Shown here: positions 34,281-45,989 of the stretch, piece after piece
Numbering within the stretch: position 1 is the first letter of the stretch
How the letters are laid out: each line of letters opens with the position of its first letter
Assembly (NCBI RefSeq): GCF_932526225.1
Contig: NC_064036.1
Location: 20,296,953-20,360,952, forward strand
Length of the DNA stretch: 64,000 nucleotides
Direction: 5' to 3'
DNA from: Nematostella vectensis
Taxonomy: Eukaryota > Cnidaria > Anthozoa > Actiniaria > Edwardsiidae
Position numbers and translations under genes: made by a program
The notes under the pieces: generated by a model
What the model saw: only the letters and a program-made list of their open reading frames with translations
Databases searched by the model: none
What the model was told of the DNA's origin: nothing

Positions 34281-34319
34281 GTTGGTTCTCACTCGGACGT
34301 AAGCGCAAGCGGAACGCAC
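34281..34319. repeat. Inverted-repeat partner, left
   Basis: GTTGGTTCTCACTCGGACGT followed by AAGCGCAAGCG matches the reverse complement of 41971-42004 with two mismatches. The pair brackets 7.7 kb including the tandem-repeat field and the Harbinger element. Confidence 0.7.
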
Positions 34320-35093
34320 ATAGTTTTCCGATTCTCACTAGACAGTTTGGAACATTACCATTTTTGGTTATATTTGATAAACAATCTGATTAACCAATCA
34401 GAGATGAGTATTCCTATGCCCAGTCTCACGCGGACAAGAAAACAAAATGGTGGTTCCGTCGAATCGGGAAAATCATGTTGAACGCCGCTTTTTAACTCTC
34501 TGCTAGCAGTGATTTAGTCTTATCTGTTTAAGCAGGGATTTCACTGACTCAGTGCGTCAGATATATCCTATTTGTGTTGTTTCTCATCGGCAAGAGACCT
34601 CATTTGCAGGGTTATTTTTACGACTTCACCGAATCGTACTGTAATGAACGCGGAAGGGTAAGCCACTGCTAGCAGGGTATATGATTGATCGCCACTTATT
34701 TAGTTGTACGTTTCATCGAGTCATACAACTGCACAGAATTTCCCTGGATTTATCTTGCTTTCACACTCGAAATGAAGACACTCCAAGAAAAAAAATTAGC
34801 TGGGATATTGAAACTAAAATGAATCTTATACAGAATGGCAGCGAGTCTCATTAAAAAATAAAGCTAAATCGTATATGGCCGCGAGTCACTGTTTGTTGTA
34901 TGCAATTAAAAGACACTACATGAAAGTACTATGTTTAAATGTTTATATTTGATCCTGGAATCAATAGATTTGCTATGATCTGTAAATCTCAGGGATGGCA
35001 GTCATTATACATTGCTGCATTAGTTTGCTATTACTCGTTGTAAAAAAAGTCATTACCACAAATGCTCACATTATGGCTTTTTAAACATGGATT

Positions 35094-35753
35094 TTAGAGG
35101 GGGCACTTGTTTGAGAGGCTATCTAATGTGCTTATTCAATGAGGGGTGTATGTATACCTCGGTGTTAGAACCCTCTCCAAAGGACTTCATTGTATTCAGC
35201 TCTGTTTTCATCATGATTCTTTTTATCAAACAATAGAAGTTTTGTGACACAAATCGTGCACAATACACAGGTTTTAACACCAAGGTAGAGCCATTAAGGG
35301 GGTATTTCATTGTGTGTGCAGGCAAATGGAAGGCAAAGCCTATAAACTAGGATGAGGAAAAGGCATGGTAAGGGTGCTGACACAGGTTGTGAAGACAAAG
35401 TAGACTTGTACCAGGTTTGATTACCAGGCCTTGGAGATTATAGGAGAATGGGAGTGTAGTCATATCCTGGGTACCAGATGCTCCAAGCTTTACTAGAGCA
35501 GATATCATATGGAAAATATCTATTTTTTCATATTTGGTGATACTTCAGGCCCACTTTTTTCTCATCAGTCTCTATTATATGTGCAAAGAGTCTTTTTTTA
35601 AGAATTGAATTGAATTAATTTGATTTGATAGGCAAGTCTGAGAGTTGAAGTTCCCTTTTAAGACTATAGTGATAGTAAGAATTTATATGTTTGGGGTATA
35701 GAATTAGGTTTGGGTATTTGTTTGGGAGGTAAGTTTCTATGCTTGGTATATTA
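35094..35753. repeat. ~0.9-kb tandem-repeat field, left part
   Basis: Shares several landmarks with 39415-41200 in the same order (GGCACTTGTTTGAGAGGC, TTGTACCAGGTTTGATTAC, GAGAGTTGAAG, GGGAGGTAAGTTTCTATGC). The field is interrupted at 35753 by the Harbinger insertion and continues on its far side. Confidence 0.85.
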
Positions 35754-36065
35754 GGGACTTTAAGAACCGAGAACGCGGCGGGTCTAGGACGCGACCGGAA
35801 GTGTTTTTTTCACATTTTGCCCAACAGCGCATGCGCATGAAGTTCTCTCTTCTTGGCGGGAACGCGACGAATCGAGTTTTGAAGTGCTGTAGAAAACGTG
35901 AGTATTCAGCGATACTTTTAATAGAAAGGAAGCGTATTCCAAATATTTTTTCATTATGTATGTGAAGTTTATTGCTTTTTCTAGAGGTAGAGGTTTTACA
36001 GAAGTCAAGGGAATCGATTTTTGATTAAAAATGAACGTTTTTTTTCTTAGCAGGTGTGTTCAACC

Positions 36066-37365
36066 ATGGCATCAAACGTGCGAGATGCAAAGGACAAATC
36101 TTTAAAGTATGTCATCTCATTATCTTTGAATCTATAGTGTATTTTCTATGTTCTTCTGTCATAACTTCTCGTGGATTTCTAATTAACGTAGGTTATACTG
36201 TTTAGCTTATTACATAACGGAGCGTAAAATACCCATTTGAAAAGCCATCCTTTTTTTATAAGTAAGATATTTTAAAGTTTAATTAACTTAAGTAAAGTAA
36301 ATTTTTTATCGGGTCTACCAGACTAATTTTATCGGAAAATAACTTCTATTTATACGTGAATGTACTGAAGTTTTGGGTTCTGATTTTGTTGTTTTACCTT
36401 GATTCAATTTGTCAATAATTTGTAAAAAAAGGTTCAAGCATGTTGTCAACACTCATGTGCAACACTGATAGATTGGACAAAAAAGTTTACACTTTATTTT
36501 GCTTTTATTTAATTATCTAAATTTTATCATCATGGCCCACATTAATTGAAAGCTTAAATATGTATTTAGATCTATCTTTATTGTCTTGCAAACTTTGTTT
36601 TCATTTTTCTCAGTCATATTTGATTGTGTTTGGAAAGTCACACAAGTTCGCTGTAGGGCTTTTTATTCAATATTTTAAAATATTGAATAAAATGATGTTT
36701 TTAAATATTTTTTGAATATTTTTTGTTTTTAAATATTGAATAAAATGATAATGTTTAAAAACATTCTATCAGGGATATAATGGTGTGCATGTTGCAATAA
36801 CAATTTTTTTTACACAGCAATGTGATCATGTACTGGTCGACTGTCACAGACAAAGAAGAGAGATTTCAGAGAGGGTGATGTGGATGTAAAACCTAAGCGA
36901 CAAAGAAGGAAGGGAGGAGATGCAATTGAGTTTTTGAAAGAGAGAGCTGACAAAAACAGTGAACTTAGAGAAAAGGAGCTCAACATGAAAAAGGAAATGC
37001 AACAACAACAACTACAATTGCAGCAAAAGAATACAGAAATGATGCAAGCTATGGTACAGCAACAGCAACAACAACAGCAGCAACAACCCCAGCAGCAACA
37101 ACCCCAGCAGCAACAACTCCAGCAGCAACAACTCCAGCAGCAGCAACTCCAGCAGCAACAACAACAGCAGCAACAACTCCAGCAGCAACAACCCCAACAG
37201 CAACAACAACAGCAGCAACAACCCCAGCAGCAACAACCCCAGCAGCAACAACTCCAGCAGCAGCAACTCCAGCAGCAACAACTCCAGCAGCAGCAACTCC
37301 AGCAGCAACAAATGCTCATGATGCAACAGTTCATAGGAGTAATGGGGAAAATGTTGAACAAATAA
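36066..37365 (+). pseudogene. Harbinger Myb-type accessory protein, Myb domain missing
   Basis: Harbinger elements need a second, Myb/SANT-like protein for DNA binding and nuclear import of the transposase. Here a short first exon (36066-36106, MASNVRDAKDKSLK) ends at a GTATGT donor where the Myb domain should begin. The next coding part starts near 36870 (possible acceptor GATTTCAG, phase compatible) and encodes the usual C-terminal part: PKRQRRKGGDAIEFLKERAD, a charged helix, then a long Gln-rich tract and MGKMLNK. No exon with Myb tryptophans is visible in the 760 bp between, so the domain seems deleted. Confidence 0.7.
37056..37314 (+). repeat. CAG/CAA polyglutamine tract
   Basis: About 86 codons of CAG/CAA interrupted by Pro and Leu in a 4-5 residue rhythm (QQQQP, QQQQL), from a 15-bp repeat with CCAGCAGCAACAA. 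It lies in the C-terminal coiled-coil region of the Harbinger Myb-like protein. On the opposite strand it yields spurious Cys- or Leu-rich frames. Confidence 0.9.
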
Positions 37366-37940
37366 GTATTTGATATATGACATGAAGAAACTGTTTACTT
37401 TCTAGTTTTTAAATTTTACAAGAGCATAGTTACCTGTTTTACAATAAATGCACTGTATTGTATGAGAAGGTGATATTTAGACATATTTTTTGCAAATTTA
37501 ATTTATTCATCTGAGTCAAATATCAAGATACAAGAACCTATTTTGAGAAACCTTGGTAGCTTAAATTTTCTTGAATTATAAAAAAAAAACTATTTAGGCT
37601 AAATTGAAAAATTCAGGTTCTTATGCGCGGGGAACTACTGTACAGTATAGTGTCTATTTGTGCTTGATTTGCACAAAAATGTTATTTTTATTTAAAAACA
37701 AAAGTTAAAATTTTTATTATCATACAAGATTATATATCTTTAAATACATTTTGTATAAAACATAGTATATTTTACAGCAAATGTTTCTATTTTTCACTGT
37801 TAACAATTACATATGCACCATTCTAAAAGTGATGTGCACATTTTTGTTGTGTTGTTTTGTTGCCCCACCCATCACTTGTTTAAATAGTTTGTCACTGTAC
37901 TACCTGCATTATACAAACTCAATTTGATTGTTTATTTTCT

Positions 37941-38353
37941 TTAGTTGAAATAGTCAACCAGTGTAGGAGGATCAAGTCCAAAATATTCAGAGGTTGTGTT
38001 GGAGTAAAGGCATGTTAAGCCATTTCTCAGAAGGGCACAGACCATGTACATCTTTCCAACATCACTGAGTCCAATCTTGAGATTTTTCTTGAAGTCAAGA
38101 AATTTGAAATAGTTTATAATGTCAGCAAAGAGCCATTCAACTGAAATACGGACTGAACTCATGGATTCGTTGAAGTCTTGCATTGGCCCATTGAGTACAC
38201 CCATTCTAAAAGGCGCTTGCAGATGGTTGTGTAGGGGGTATGCTGGATCCCCATAGATGCACATTTCTTGACCAGCTGGAGAAAAAGCATGTTGTGCCAA
38301 GCTGTCGTACAATCCTGAGACTGCCAACATTCTTGCATCATGCATCCTTCCCT
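37941..38353 (-). CDS. Harbinger transposase exon 2
   Basis: 413 nt after acceptor TTTCTTTTTTTAG. Continues EGRMHDARMLAVSGLYDSL, with the second Asp (YGDPAYP) and Glu (SVEW), and ends PPTLVDYFN-stop. Confidence 0.9.
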
Positions 38354-39243
38354 CTAAAAAAAGAAAAGTTAACATTAGTAAACTGCATACTTATGAATGC
38401 ATAAATCACCCTTTACCCTCTAAAAACAGAGGATTGGACATCAAACACCCCTGTATCCACCCCCTCCAAAGTTTTTGTAAAAAGGGAGTGGGTGGGTTCT
38501 TGGTTTTTGTGCTGTGTTTTTTTCTAAACTTGATATACCATTCACTGATAAAACATACGGATAAATATCTCACCTACTGGTCTAAATAGTTGGCCGATGA
38601 GCCCATTGGGCAATGCAACAGACTGGTATTTGAGAGCGTGTACACGCTTGTGTCCGTTGTAAACAACTCTCTGATTCAATCCTGGTCTTGTTATTGGGCG
38701 AACTGTCCCATCTACAAAGCCAAAGCAATTATCCAAGGCTGCACCTTTGTTGTGAATTGCATCAGCATATGTTTGCAATGAATTGGGGGACAGGATAAAG
38801 TTGTTCCACTCTGTTGTACGGTGGTGGTGAGCATTGTAGATCCATTCAGTCACTTCATTGCAAATCATGCTGAGCTCTGGCACTGATCTACCGAATATGG
38901 AAATCATGTCTGACAATCTGCAAGGATAAGCAAACCGCTTCAGCACGACACACAGCCCTTCTGTTGCATCACAAACCGTGCCGTTAACACATGTAAACGT
39001 ATCTGGCATTTGTAAAGCATCTACGAGCAAAGGAATATCTCTCTTTTCAAATCTAAAGTCGGCCTTGCACTCAGCGGGATCTTTATTTTCCAGACAAAAT
39101 TCTTCGTAGTCCCAGTGGCAAAAAGGCAGGTTTTGCGGCGTGTATTCTTCGAAAAGGACAGCAAATTCCTCTTTGTCTATAATTCGTTCTTCCAGGGAGA
39201 AGAGCAAAGATTCTTGTACAGCTTTAAACGAGTTTTTTGACAT
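37941..39243 (-). CDS. Harbinger DDE transposase (HARBI1-like, DDE_Tnp_4)
   Basis: Two exons: 38574-39243 (ATG at 39243) and 37941-38353, joined by a 220-bp intron (donor GTAG|GTGAGA, acceptor TTTTTTTAG, phase 1), giving about 360 residues, a usual length. The N-terminal half has the helical region, then the DDE catalytic fold: GFVDGTVRPITRPG (first Asp), YNGHKRVHALKYQSVALPNG, GRMHDARML, YGDPAYPLHNHL (second Asp) and RISVEWLF (Glu). All three catalytic positions are present and the frame is free of stops, so it could be functional or recently so. It catalyses cut-and-paste transposition together with the Myb-type partner. Confidence 0.93.
38574..39243 (-). CDS. Harbinger transposase exon 1
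   Basis: 670 nt from ATG (MSKNSFKAVQESLLFSLEER) to donor CCAGTAG|GTGAGA. It contains the first catalytic Asp (GFVDGT) and the NGHKRVHALKYQ motif. Confidence 0.9.
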
Positions 39244-39414
39244 TTTTTGAAGCTACCGGAAAAGCAGCTTTTTGTTGACATGTAAAGTAGCGGGCGCGTC
39301 GCCTGTTGCATCTAAACTTCAAGTTTCCCGCGTTTGAGACGCGGTCCTCGCTCCATGCCTCCGACGGTCCTGGGGTTTTCCACGTCGCTGCGTTTTCGGT
39401 TCTTAAAGTCCCTA

Positions 39415-41200
39415 TTTTATGTATAGAACTCAGATGTGGGTATTTTGTTTTTTTTGGGGGGGAGCTAATTTGACCAAATGCTTATTTTAGCATATTATGC
39501 CCTTCTTTTTACCCCTCTTGTACCAGGTTTGATTACTAGGCCTTGGAGATTCTAGAAGTATGGGGGTGCAGTCATAGATATCATACTGTATGGAAAAGAA
39601 ATATTTATATTTGGTGATACTTCTGGCCCATTTTTTCTCAGTGCCTATTGCACAGAGTTTGTTTGTTGTCTTTTTTATAAAAATGGAATAAAATTGATTT
39701 GATTTAATAAGGAAATCTGAGAGTTGAAGCTCCCAAATAGCAAGATTTTGTATCTTTGGCCTATAGAATTAAGGTTTGGGTATTTGTTTGGGAGGTGAGC
39801 TTCTATGCTTGGTATATTTTATGTATAGAACTCAGGTTTTGGTATTTTTGAGGATGAGCAGGAAGGGGGGCTAATTTATCAAAAAGTTCTTATTTCAAAT
39901 GTTTATTTTCATATTATGCCCCTCTGCCATTAGATTCTAGAGGGTGCACTGGTTTAAGTGGCTATGCCATGCGCTTACTCAATGAGGAAGATTATAGGAG
40001 AATGGGAGTGTAGTCATACCATGGGTACCAGAGGCTCCAAGCTTCACTAGAGAAGATATCATATGGAAAATATCTATTCATATTTGGTGACTTCAGGCCC
40101 AATTTTTTTCTCATCAGTCTCTATTATATGTGCAAAGAGTTTTTTTTTTATAAAAAAGGGAATTAGATTAATTTGATTTGATAGGCAAGTCTGAGTGTTG
40201 AAGCTCCCTTCTAAAACTATAGTGATAGTAAGAATTTATATGTTTGGGTTATAGAACTAGGTTTTGGTATTTGTTTGGGAGGTAAGTTTCTATGCTTGGT
40301 ATATTTTATGTATAGAACTCAGGTTTTTTTTTAGGGGGGGGAGGGGCTAATTTGACAAAAAGTCCTTATTGCAAATGCTTATTTTAGCATATTATGCCCT
40401 TCTTTTTACCCCTCTTGTACCAGGTTTGATTACTAGGCCTTGAAGATTCTAGGAGTATGGGGGTGCAGTCATAGGTATCATACTGTTTGAAAAATAAATA
40501 TTTATATTTGGTGATACTTCAGGCCCATTTTTCCTCAGTGCCTTTTGCACAGAGTTTGTTGTCTTTTTTATAAAAATGGAATAACATTGATTTGATTTAA
40601 TAAGCAAATCTGAGAGTTAAAGCTCCCTTATAGCAAGATTTTGTATGCTTGGGCTATAGAATTTAGGTTTGGGTATTTGTTTGTGTAGTAAGTTTCTATG
40701 TTTGGTTTATTTTATGTATAGAACTCAGGTTTGGGTATTTTTGAGGATGGGCAGGGAGGGGGGCTAATTTATCAAAAAGTTCTTATCGCAAATGCTTATT
40801 TTAACATATTTATGCACCTCTAGCTAGCATTAGATTTTAGAGGGAGGCACTGGTTTGAGTGGCTATGTAATGCGCTTAATCAATGAGGGCTATTTTATGG
40901 TGTGTGCAGACAATTAGGAAAAGGCATGGGGTGTAAAATTAAAGGTTGAGAAATGAACGGTAAGGGGAGTTAGGTTGTGATGACTGAGGGCATGTCACAT
41001 AGAGTGTGCTGACGCAGGGCCTTGGAGGTGAGAAGGATAGAGTTTTTTTTTATAAAAGGGAATAAATAAATAAAAATTGATAAGCGAATTTTCCTTCTAA
41101 AGCTTCATCTATAGTAATTTTTACGGGACTGGCAAGTTTCAAGCTATTGTATGTTTTAGGAGTAGAACTCGTGTTTGGGTTACATATTTGGGGGAAAGGG
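39415..41200. repeat. ~0.9-kb tandem-repeat field, right part
   Basis: Landmarks recur about 900 bp apart (GTGCACTGGTTTAAGTGGC at 39.94 kb and GGCACTGGTTTGAGTGGC at 40.84 kb), with half-unit similarity at about 400-490 bp (GGTAAGTTTCTATGCTTGG near 39.79, 40.28 and 40.69 kb). Units differ by indels. No coding potential is seen. Confidence 0.85.
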
Positions 41201-41970
41201 GGGGGGGGGGTATTTATCCTTGGAGTTTGTTATTGTGGTGGTCGAAGGGCAAGACATTTTGGTAAAGAATGAGAAGAAGTGGACCCCAGAGACAAGGGAA
41301 TGGTAAAATGCTTTTCGGCTAAATGTTTACACGGATTTTCATACTTATTCTTCGGCTTTTTTTCCCTGTTGAAGTATAGACGTTGGGCCTAGATTCGCAC
41401 TTTCGTTTTCACAATTCAACCTCCGCTCTCCTCAACTTTCACCATACCTTGTGGGCACTCATTTCGGCTTGTGGTGAAGATTGTTTTAGTATGCCATGAT
41501 CCTCATTTATCCTAGTTTAATCCTGTTAAGGTTCTAAGCCGAAGAATTTGGTCCATCACACTCATATTCCTCTTTTTCTAAACGTAAACATTACGAAAAG
41601 AGTATGTGAGTAATGTGATTTTACGGCAGTCTCAAATAAAAGCGCTCAATTTGAAAAGGTTTCCCAAACGATATTTAACTTTCGAACACAGGAATTCATC
41701 AATCAAATTAAAACTTGGTACAGAGCAGGACATTTTGCTGTTTTGGTCACTTTTCGCAATGAGACGTCTTGCTAACAAAACAAATTCAAGTTTCAAACTC
41801 CGCGCGGCCATTTTGAATATTTGCATTATAAGTAGGTAAATCGATATTACCAAAAATCGTAATGTGCTGCACTGCTAGAACATAAGCGCAAGAGAACGCA
41901 ACTGCGTGATTTTGTTGCGCTTGCGCTTCTGTTTGACCGATTCACACTTGTGTTGCGCTTCCGTTTTCGC

Positions 41971-42004
41971 TTACGCTTGCGCTTACATCCTAGTGAGAAC
42001 CAAC
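41971..42004. repeat. Inverted-repeat partner, right
   Basis: Complement of 34281-34312. Directly inside are several GCGCTTGCGCTT-type subterminal motifs (41.88-41.97 kb), as seen at some DNA transposon ends. No matching target duplication was found, so it is unproven that both ends belong to one insertion. Confidence 0.6.
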
Positions 42005-42370
42005 TTTTAGTTAGATATTAGATATGATATTGATTTTTTTTAATATTCCGGTAAATTGAGAAGGAATCCAAGAATAATACATTTAATAAAACTATCCTTG
42101 TAGCGAGGGGATGCATTTTTGTGATGATCAAAGCCAGCAAGCTGAAGTACCTGAGCTTTTGTAAAAGTGAGAAAATAAAGAGGGAGATATTACTGTACTG
42201 ATGTTGTTATTATTATATGCTATATTATTATGTTGTAAAAACTACGACAAACATACAATGATCACAAATCGAAGGGAAGAAATCTAGTGCTAATCTAAAT
42301 CAAAACTGATAGGCTAATAAGTTATTATGACTTACATATGATTCCTTTGAAAGACTCCGTAAAACTCCAT

Positions 42371-42548
42371 GATGAAAAAATGGAAAATTAAAGAAAATAG
42401 ACTTCATGATGGACTCACTTCATTTTTGTCTCTTTGGGATCTCTTCTGACTATTATGGGCCCATTTTACTCACTCGTTTCCCTTTCACCCACCCAACATG
42501 AATAACGTGAGATAGTCTATTTTCTTTAATTTTCCTTTTTTTTTCATC
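42371..42548. mobile_element. Foldback MITE-like hairpin
   Basis: Arms 42371-42403 (GGAAAATTAAAGAAAATAGA core) and 42514-42548 are inverted copies with two or three differences, separated by about 110 bp. A small inverted-repeat element with no coding capacity. Confidence 0.65.
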
Positions 42549-43593
42549 ACTATACAAATTCTCCTGCGTTCTAAAATACAAAGTGTTGGGTCTGGGAGTT
42601 GCGCGGCTGACTTGACTTGGCGTGACCCGCGCGATGACCACAAACACCAAACACCATCTATTATATTATTGCAAATGCAATCAAAGCTTTTCTATCTATA
42701 ATGCTATTGTGGAAATTCATGTCAATTTGAATTATTACCGCGTATTTCCTTCGTCGATTCATGATACGATTAGTCGAAGACCCGACCCGTAGGGCCGTAG
42801 AGAAAGAAACAAGTGTTCGGGAGCTTTCTTCAAGGCCAAAATTTGAGGTGCTTTAGCTTTATACACTCAGGAATGAAGTAAAGTTAATTACATTTATTTC
42901 TTATGTCATTTTGTATTTTGGTGGGAAAACGGCTGATATTGTCAACAAGGGAATGCAGGAAATGCTGTTGAGACCCAAAATAAATTGTGGCTAATAATCG
43001 CGGGTTTATTGGAACAATGAATTAAACAATGATATGTAAGTACTGGTTTATTACAATACTTACTGCTACTTAATTTAAAAAAAAAAGAGAGTTTGTTTTT
43101 TTTGTAATATTTCTCATTATTATTGTTCCCCCAATGCTGCTGCTTCCTAAGTGATGCTCTAAAATTCGCCATGAATATGCTAATATCTTAAAACATTTTT
43201 TGCTTAGTATTCAGATTTTATTACAAACCCTTTTAGTTAGAAAATAGCAAGGTCTCCAGTGGGAGACCGGAGTTCCAAGAAAGGAAGAAGCAGCTCCCAT
43301 TCGTGTCTATATATCTGTCTTCACATCTGTTTTTGTATTTTTTTAAATTTCAAAGCAAATACACCCAAGGGATGTTTAGCCATAGCCCTCCTTGTTACAT
43401 CCATGGTATTCTAGAAGTTAACCAGATAGGCGTAGTCTTTCCTGAAGGAGTAATTCAAACAGCACCAGAAATATAGGGCCAGCTCATTGTCTCACAAGAG
43501 TAGCTGTTGGAAAACAACTTGGTGGACTAAATGTATCTTTTGACTTTCCAGATTATTTGTTTGAAAATTGCTATATCCTAAAAACTGTTTTGA

Positions 43594-43605
43594 CCCCCCC
43601 CCCCC
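43594..43605. repeat. Poly-C tract, 12 bp
   Basis: Uninterrupted run of 12 C; one of three long C homopolymers in this part of the window. Confidence 0.9.
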
Positions 43606-43809
43606 AAATGTGCTATCACTTATAACAATTTTCAAACACATTTTCTAACAGTGCTCTGCTGTGGATTATATATCTTTATATATATCTCTTTCTATGTAGT
43701 TTATGTGTATGTTAGTGTATGCTCTCTGCACTGCTGTATGATAGCATTTGGTAGAAATTTACACTGTGTAAAAGATAGGACAATCAGTCGTGTCCACTTT
43801 CATGGTGAG

Positions 43810-43828
43810 CCCCCCCCCCCCCCCCCCC
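43810..43828. repeat. Poly-C tract, 19 bp
   Basis: Uninterrupted run of 19 C. The true length is uncertain, since homopolymers this long are error-prone in sequencing. Confidence 0.9.
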
Positions 43829-45355
43829 AATCAAACCTGGTGAGTTGGTGCTCCTTACCATTCTTGCCCCAATCAGTGTTATGATATGGCATTTATAATA
43901 ACTCAAGATTTTACACAAATGTTTTTAGTATATCCAGGCGGTATTATTATGGCCAAAAATATTGTCATATATATACACAGGTAACCCATCAGGTATCCCA
44001 GTTAACCCTTTATCGATCGATATCAAAAAGGCGGGAAAACAAGCTCGCCGGCTCTTCAGATTGTTTTTCTTCTTGTCAAAATGTTCTTTTACAATCTTGT
44101 CAGGATAATAAAACTCCGACTCAAAGTGCTTATCGTCGCCCAATTCTTTTAACTTCTAAGACCTGTTTGTTTGTTGTTGGTTAATTTTGTTTTTTTGGTA
44201 GATTTTGTTTTCGCAAACTTACTCGGCTATATAAAACAAAGCCCGCTGCCAAAAATTATCAATATCGTAGGATTCCAGCCCGCTCAAAAGCCAATCAGAG
44301 CGCGCGTTCCATCATAGCCATATAATAAACACGTATTATAAAATATGTAATTGAAGTTTGCCGAGATCAATTGAGGTAAGAAATCGAACTTTTTTTATTT
44401 CTTTCACATTCTTTCATGACAGATGTGCTCGTTTAAGTTTTAATTCTATTCGCCAGATATTTAATAAAAAGTCGCCGTTAGTCGCTTTATGAAATATTTA
44501 TTTGTAATTGAACGTTGTACATGAGTGACTTGGTCATTGGCATATTCGGCATATGTTCGGCGTGTTGATAGTGCGAAGCCGTACCTGACACACGCCATTG
44601 AAAACTAACCAGCATGACCATCGATATTATTGACAGATGCCCCTTGATATTCGGTTTTCTACCACATACATCGGCTTTCTTCTGTTGTTATTGTTGACAT
44701 GGATGGATAGTCTACCAGGTTTCGAATGCTGAACGACTTTGCGAGTGAGAAGGAGCGAAAAAAAAAATTAAAAATCGTACTTCTCTCATCGAAAGTGGTG
44801 TTAAGCCGAGTGAAAACAGGTGAGAAAAACAACACTAAGGGGCTATAAAGCAAGCAAGCGCATGCACAAAATTGGCGTTTTTGCATTATTTTCTTGCGAA
44901 AAACACCGGAGAAGAATAATTTTCTTCTTATTTTATGAAATTTCGCTTTTCAGTTCAAATATTTGCAACCGTAGTATTTATTTCCTATAAAAATTGCACT
45001 GGTCAAAGGGATGCTTTTAATCTATGTTTTCCTTTAAGGAGTAGCCTAGATCAATATTGTTCAAGTAGTTCTTAATTGTAACTCTTCTATTGCCACAAAA
45101 TATTAAAGACTTTGGATGTGTGTGAATTATTTTAGTACCGGTAAAAAATATTACAAATATCTAAATTTGTTATTTTTTTTCTCAGAATTTCTTGTAATCG
45201 TTTTTTCAATAGTCTCGGATTATTTAGCGTTGATCATACATTTGAGGTCTTAGCAGCTGTTCTATAGTGAGCGCAAAAATAAGGACCGTAACATCTTTAT
45301 GTCCCTACGTCCTCAGTAATAGTCTAGAAGGTGTTACTCAACTGCAATGTCGTTA

Positions 45356-45651
45356 CAGTACTTACCCGCTTATGAGAACCTAGGTTTTCCCAGGTTAGCC
45401 TAAACAGGTTTTTATTTAACGGGTACTATTTTTAATTTTAGGCTACTTAGGTTCTTAAACAGGTTCTTAATTTTAAAGAAAAATTAATATACTAAAGGCT
45501 GTAGAAGTGCGGTATCTAGATTAATGAAATGTCAATACCGGCCTTCGTACAATGTGTGGTCAAGACCCTTTAATTTAGACGGGGTTCTTAATTGGTATTT
45601 TTAAGCTAACAGGTTCTTAAATTCTAGGTTCTTATAAGCGGGTAAATACTG
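45356..45651. mobile_element. 296-bp MITE
   Basis: Left end CAGTACTTACCCGCTTATGA and the right end complement CAGTATTTACCCGCTTATAA match over about 30 bp of inverted repeat (continuing GAACCTAG). The interior repeats AGGTTCTTAA motifs. No target duplication is clear. Confidence 0.75.
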
Positions 45652-45700
45652 CATTATATACTGTTGTATTGTTAGCTGTGTGGCAAGTCACCAACGCCAA

Positions 45701-45721
45701 CCCCCCCCCCCCCCCCCCCCC
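45701..45721. repeat. Poly-C tract, 21 bp
   Basis: Uninterrupted run of 21 C just beyond the MITE, followed by GCGG. Confidence 0.9.
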
Positions 45722-45927
45722 GCGGTTTAACATGGATCCGCCTAAGAATGGATATGAAACAATTTAGATTACGCTACTTGCCATGCGCATGCGTGTAGTA
45801 TTAGCCATTATGGGCACACGGGAGTCATTGAGCCAGTTTTAATTGAAACGTGTTTTATCATTTTGTACACAATTTATTAAATTCTATTTCCCCCTATAAT
45901 GTGTTACTTTATCGTTTGTTTGGCTTT

Positions 45928-45977
45928 ATTATTAGCTTGGTTAGCCAAGCTAATAATTATTAGCGTGGTTAGCCACG
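45928..45977. repeat. Two adjacent hairpins sharing a TTAG loop
   Basis: First stem: ATTATTAGCTTGG / CCAAGCTAATAAT (13 bp perfect, 45928-45957) with loop TTAG. Second: CGTGG / CCACG (45964-45977) with the same loop TTAG, in the context GCGTGGTTAGCCACGG. The second looks like a degraded copy of the first. No terminator or RNA gene is implied. Confidence 0.7.
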
Positions 45978-45989
45978 GTGCAATATCCC

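Larger units (their letters stand above)
35754..39412. mobile_element. Autonomous-type Harbinger (PIF/Harbinger) DNA transposon
   Basis: Inverted ends GGGACTTTAAGAACCGAGAA and its complement (35754 and 39412). It carries the two genes typical of the superfamily, tail to tail: a Myb-type protein (plus) and a DDE transposase (minus). It interrupts a tandem repeat whose uninterrupted copies read GCTTGGTATATTTTATGTAT (39.81 and 40.30 kb), giving an internal empty-site reference. The exact target duplication is ambiguous (TATT or part of it). The transposase reads open; the Myb gene appears damaged. Confidence 0.92.
42005..45355. other. No gene recognised
   Basis: AT-rich sequence with a foldback (42371-42548) and poly-C tracts. 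A possible noncoding first exon with donor GAG|GTAAGA near 44.37 kb could belong to the downstream GPCR gene, but nothing links them. Confidence 0.4.

Noticed and set aside
36810-37383. Cys-rich and Leu-rich minus-strand frames
   Set aside because: Antisense reading of the CAG/CAA polyglutamine tract.
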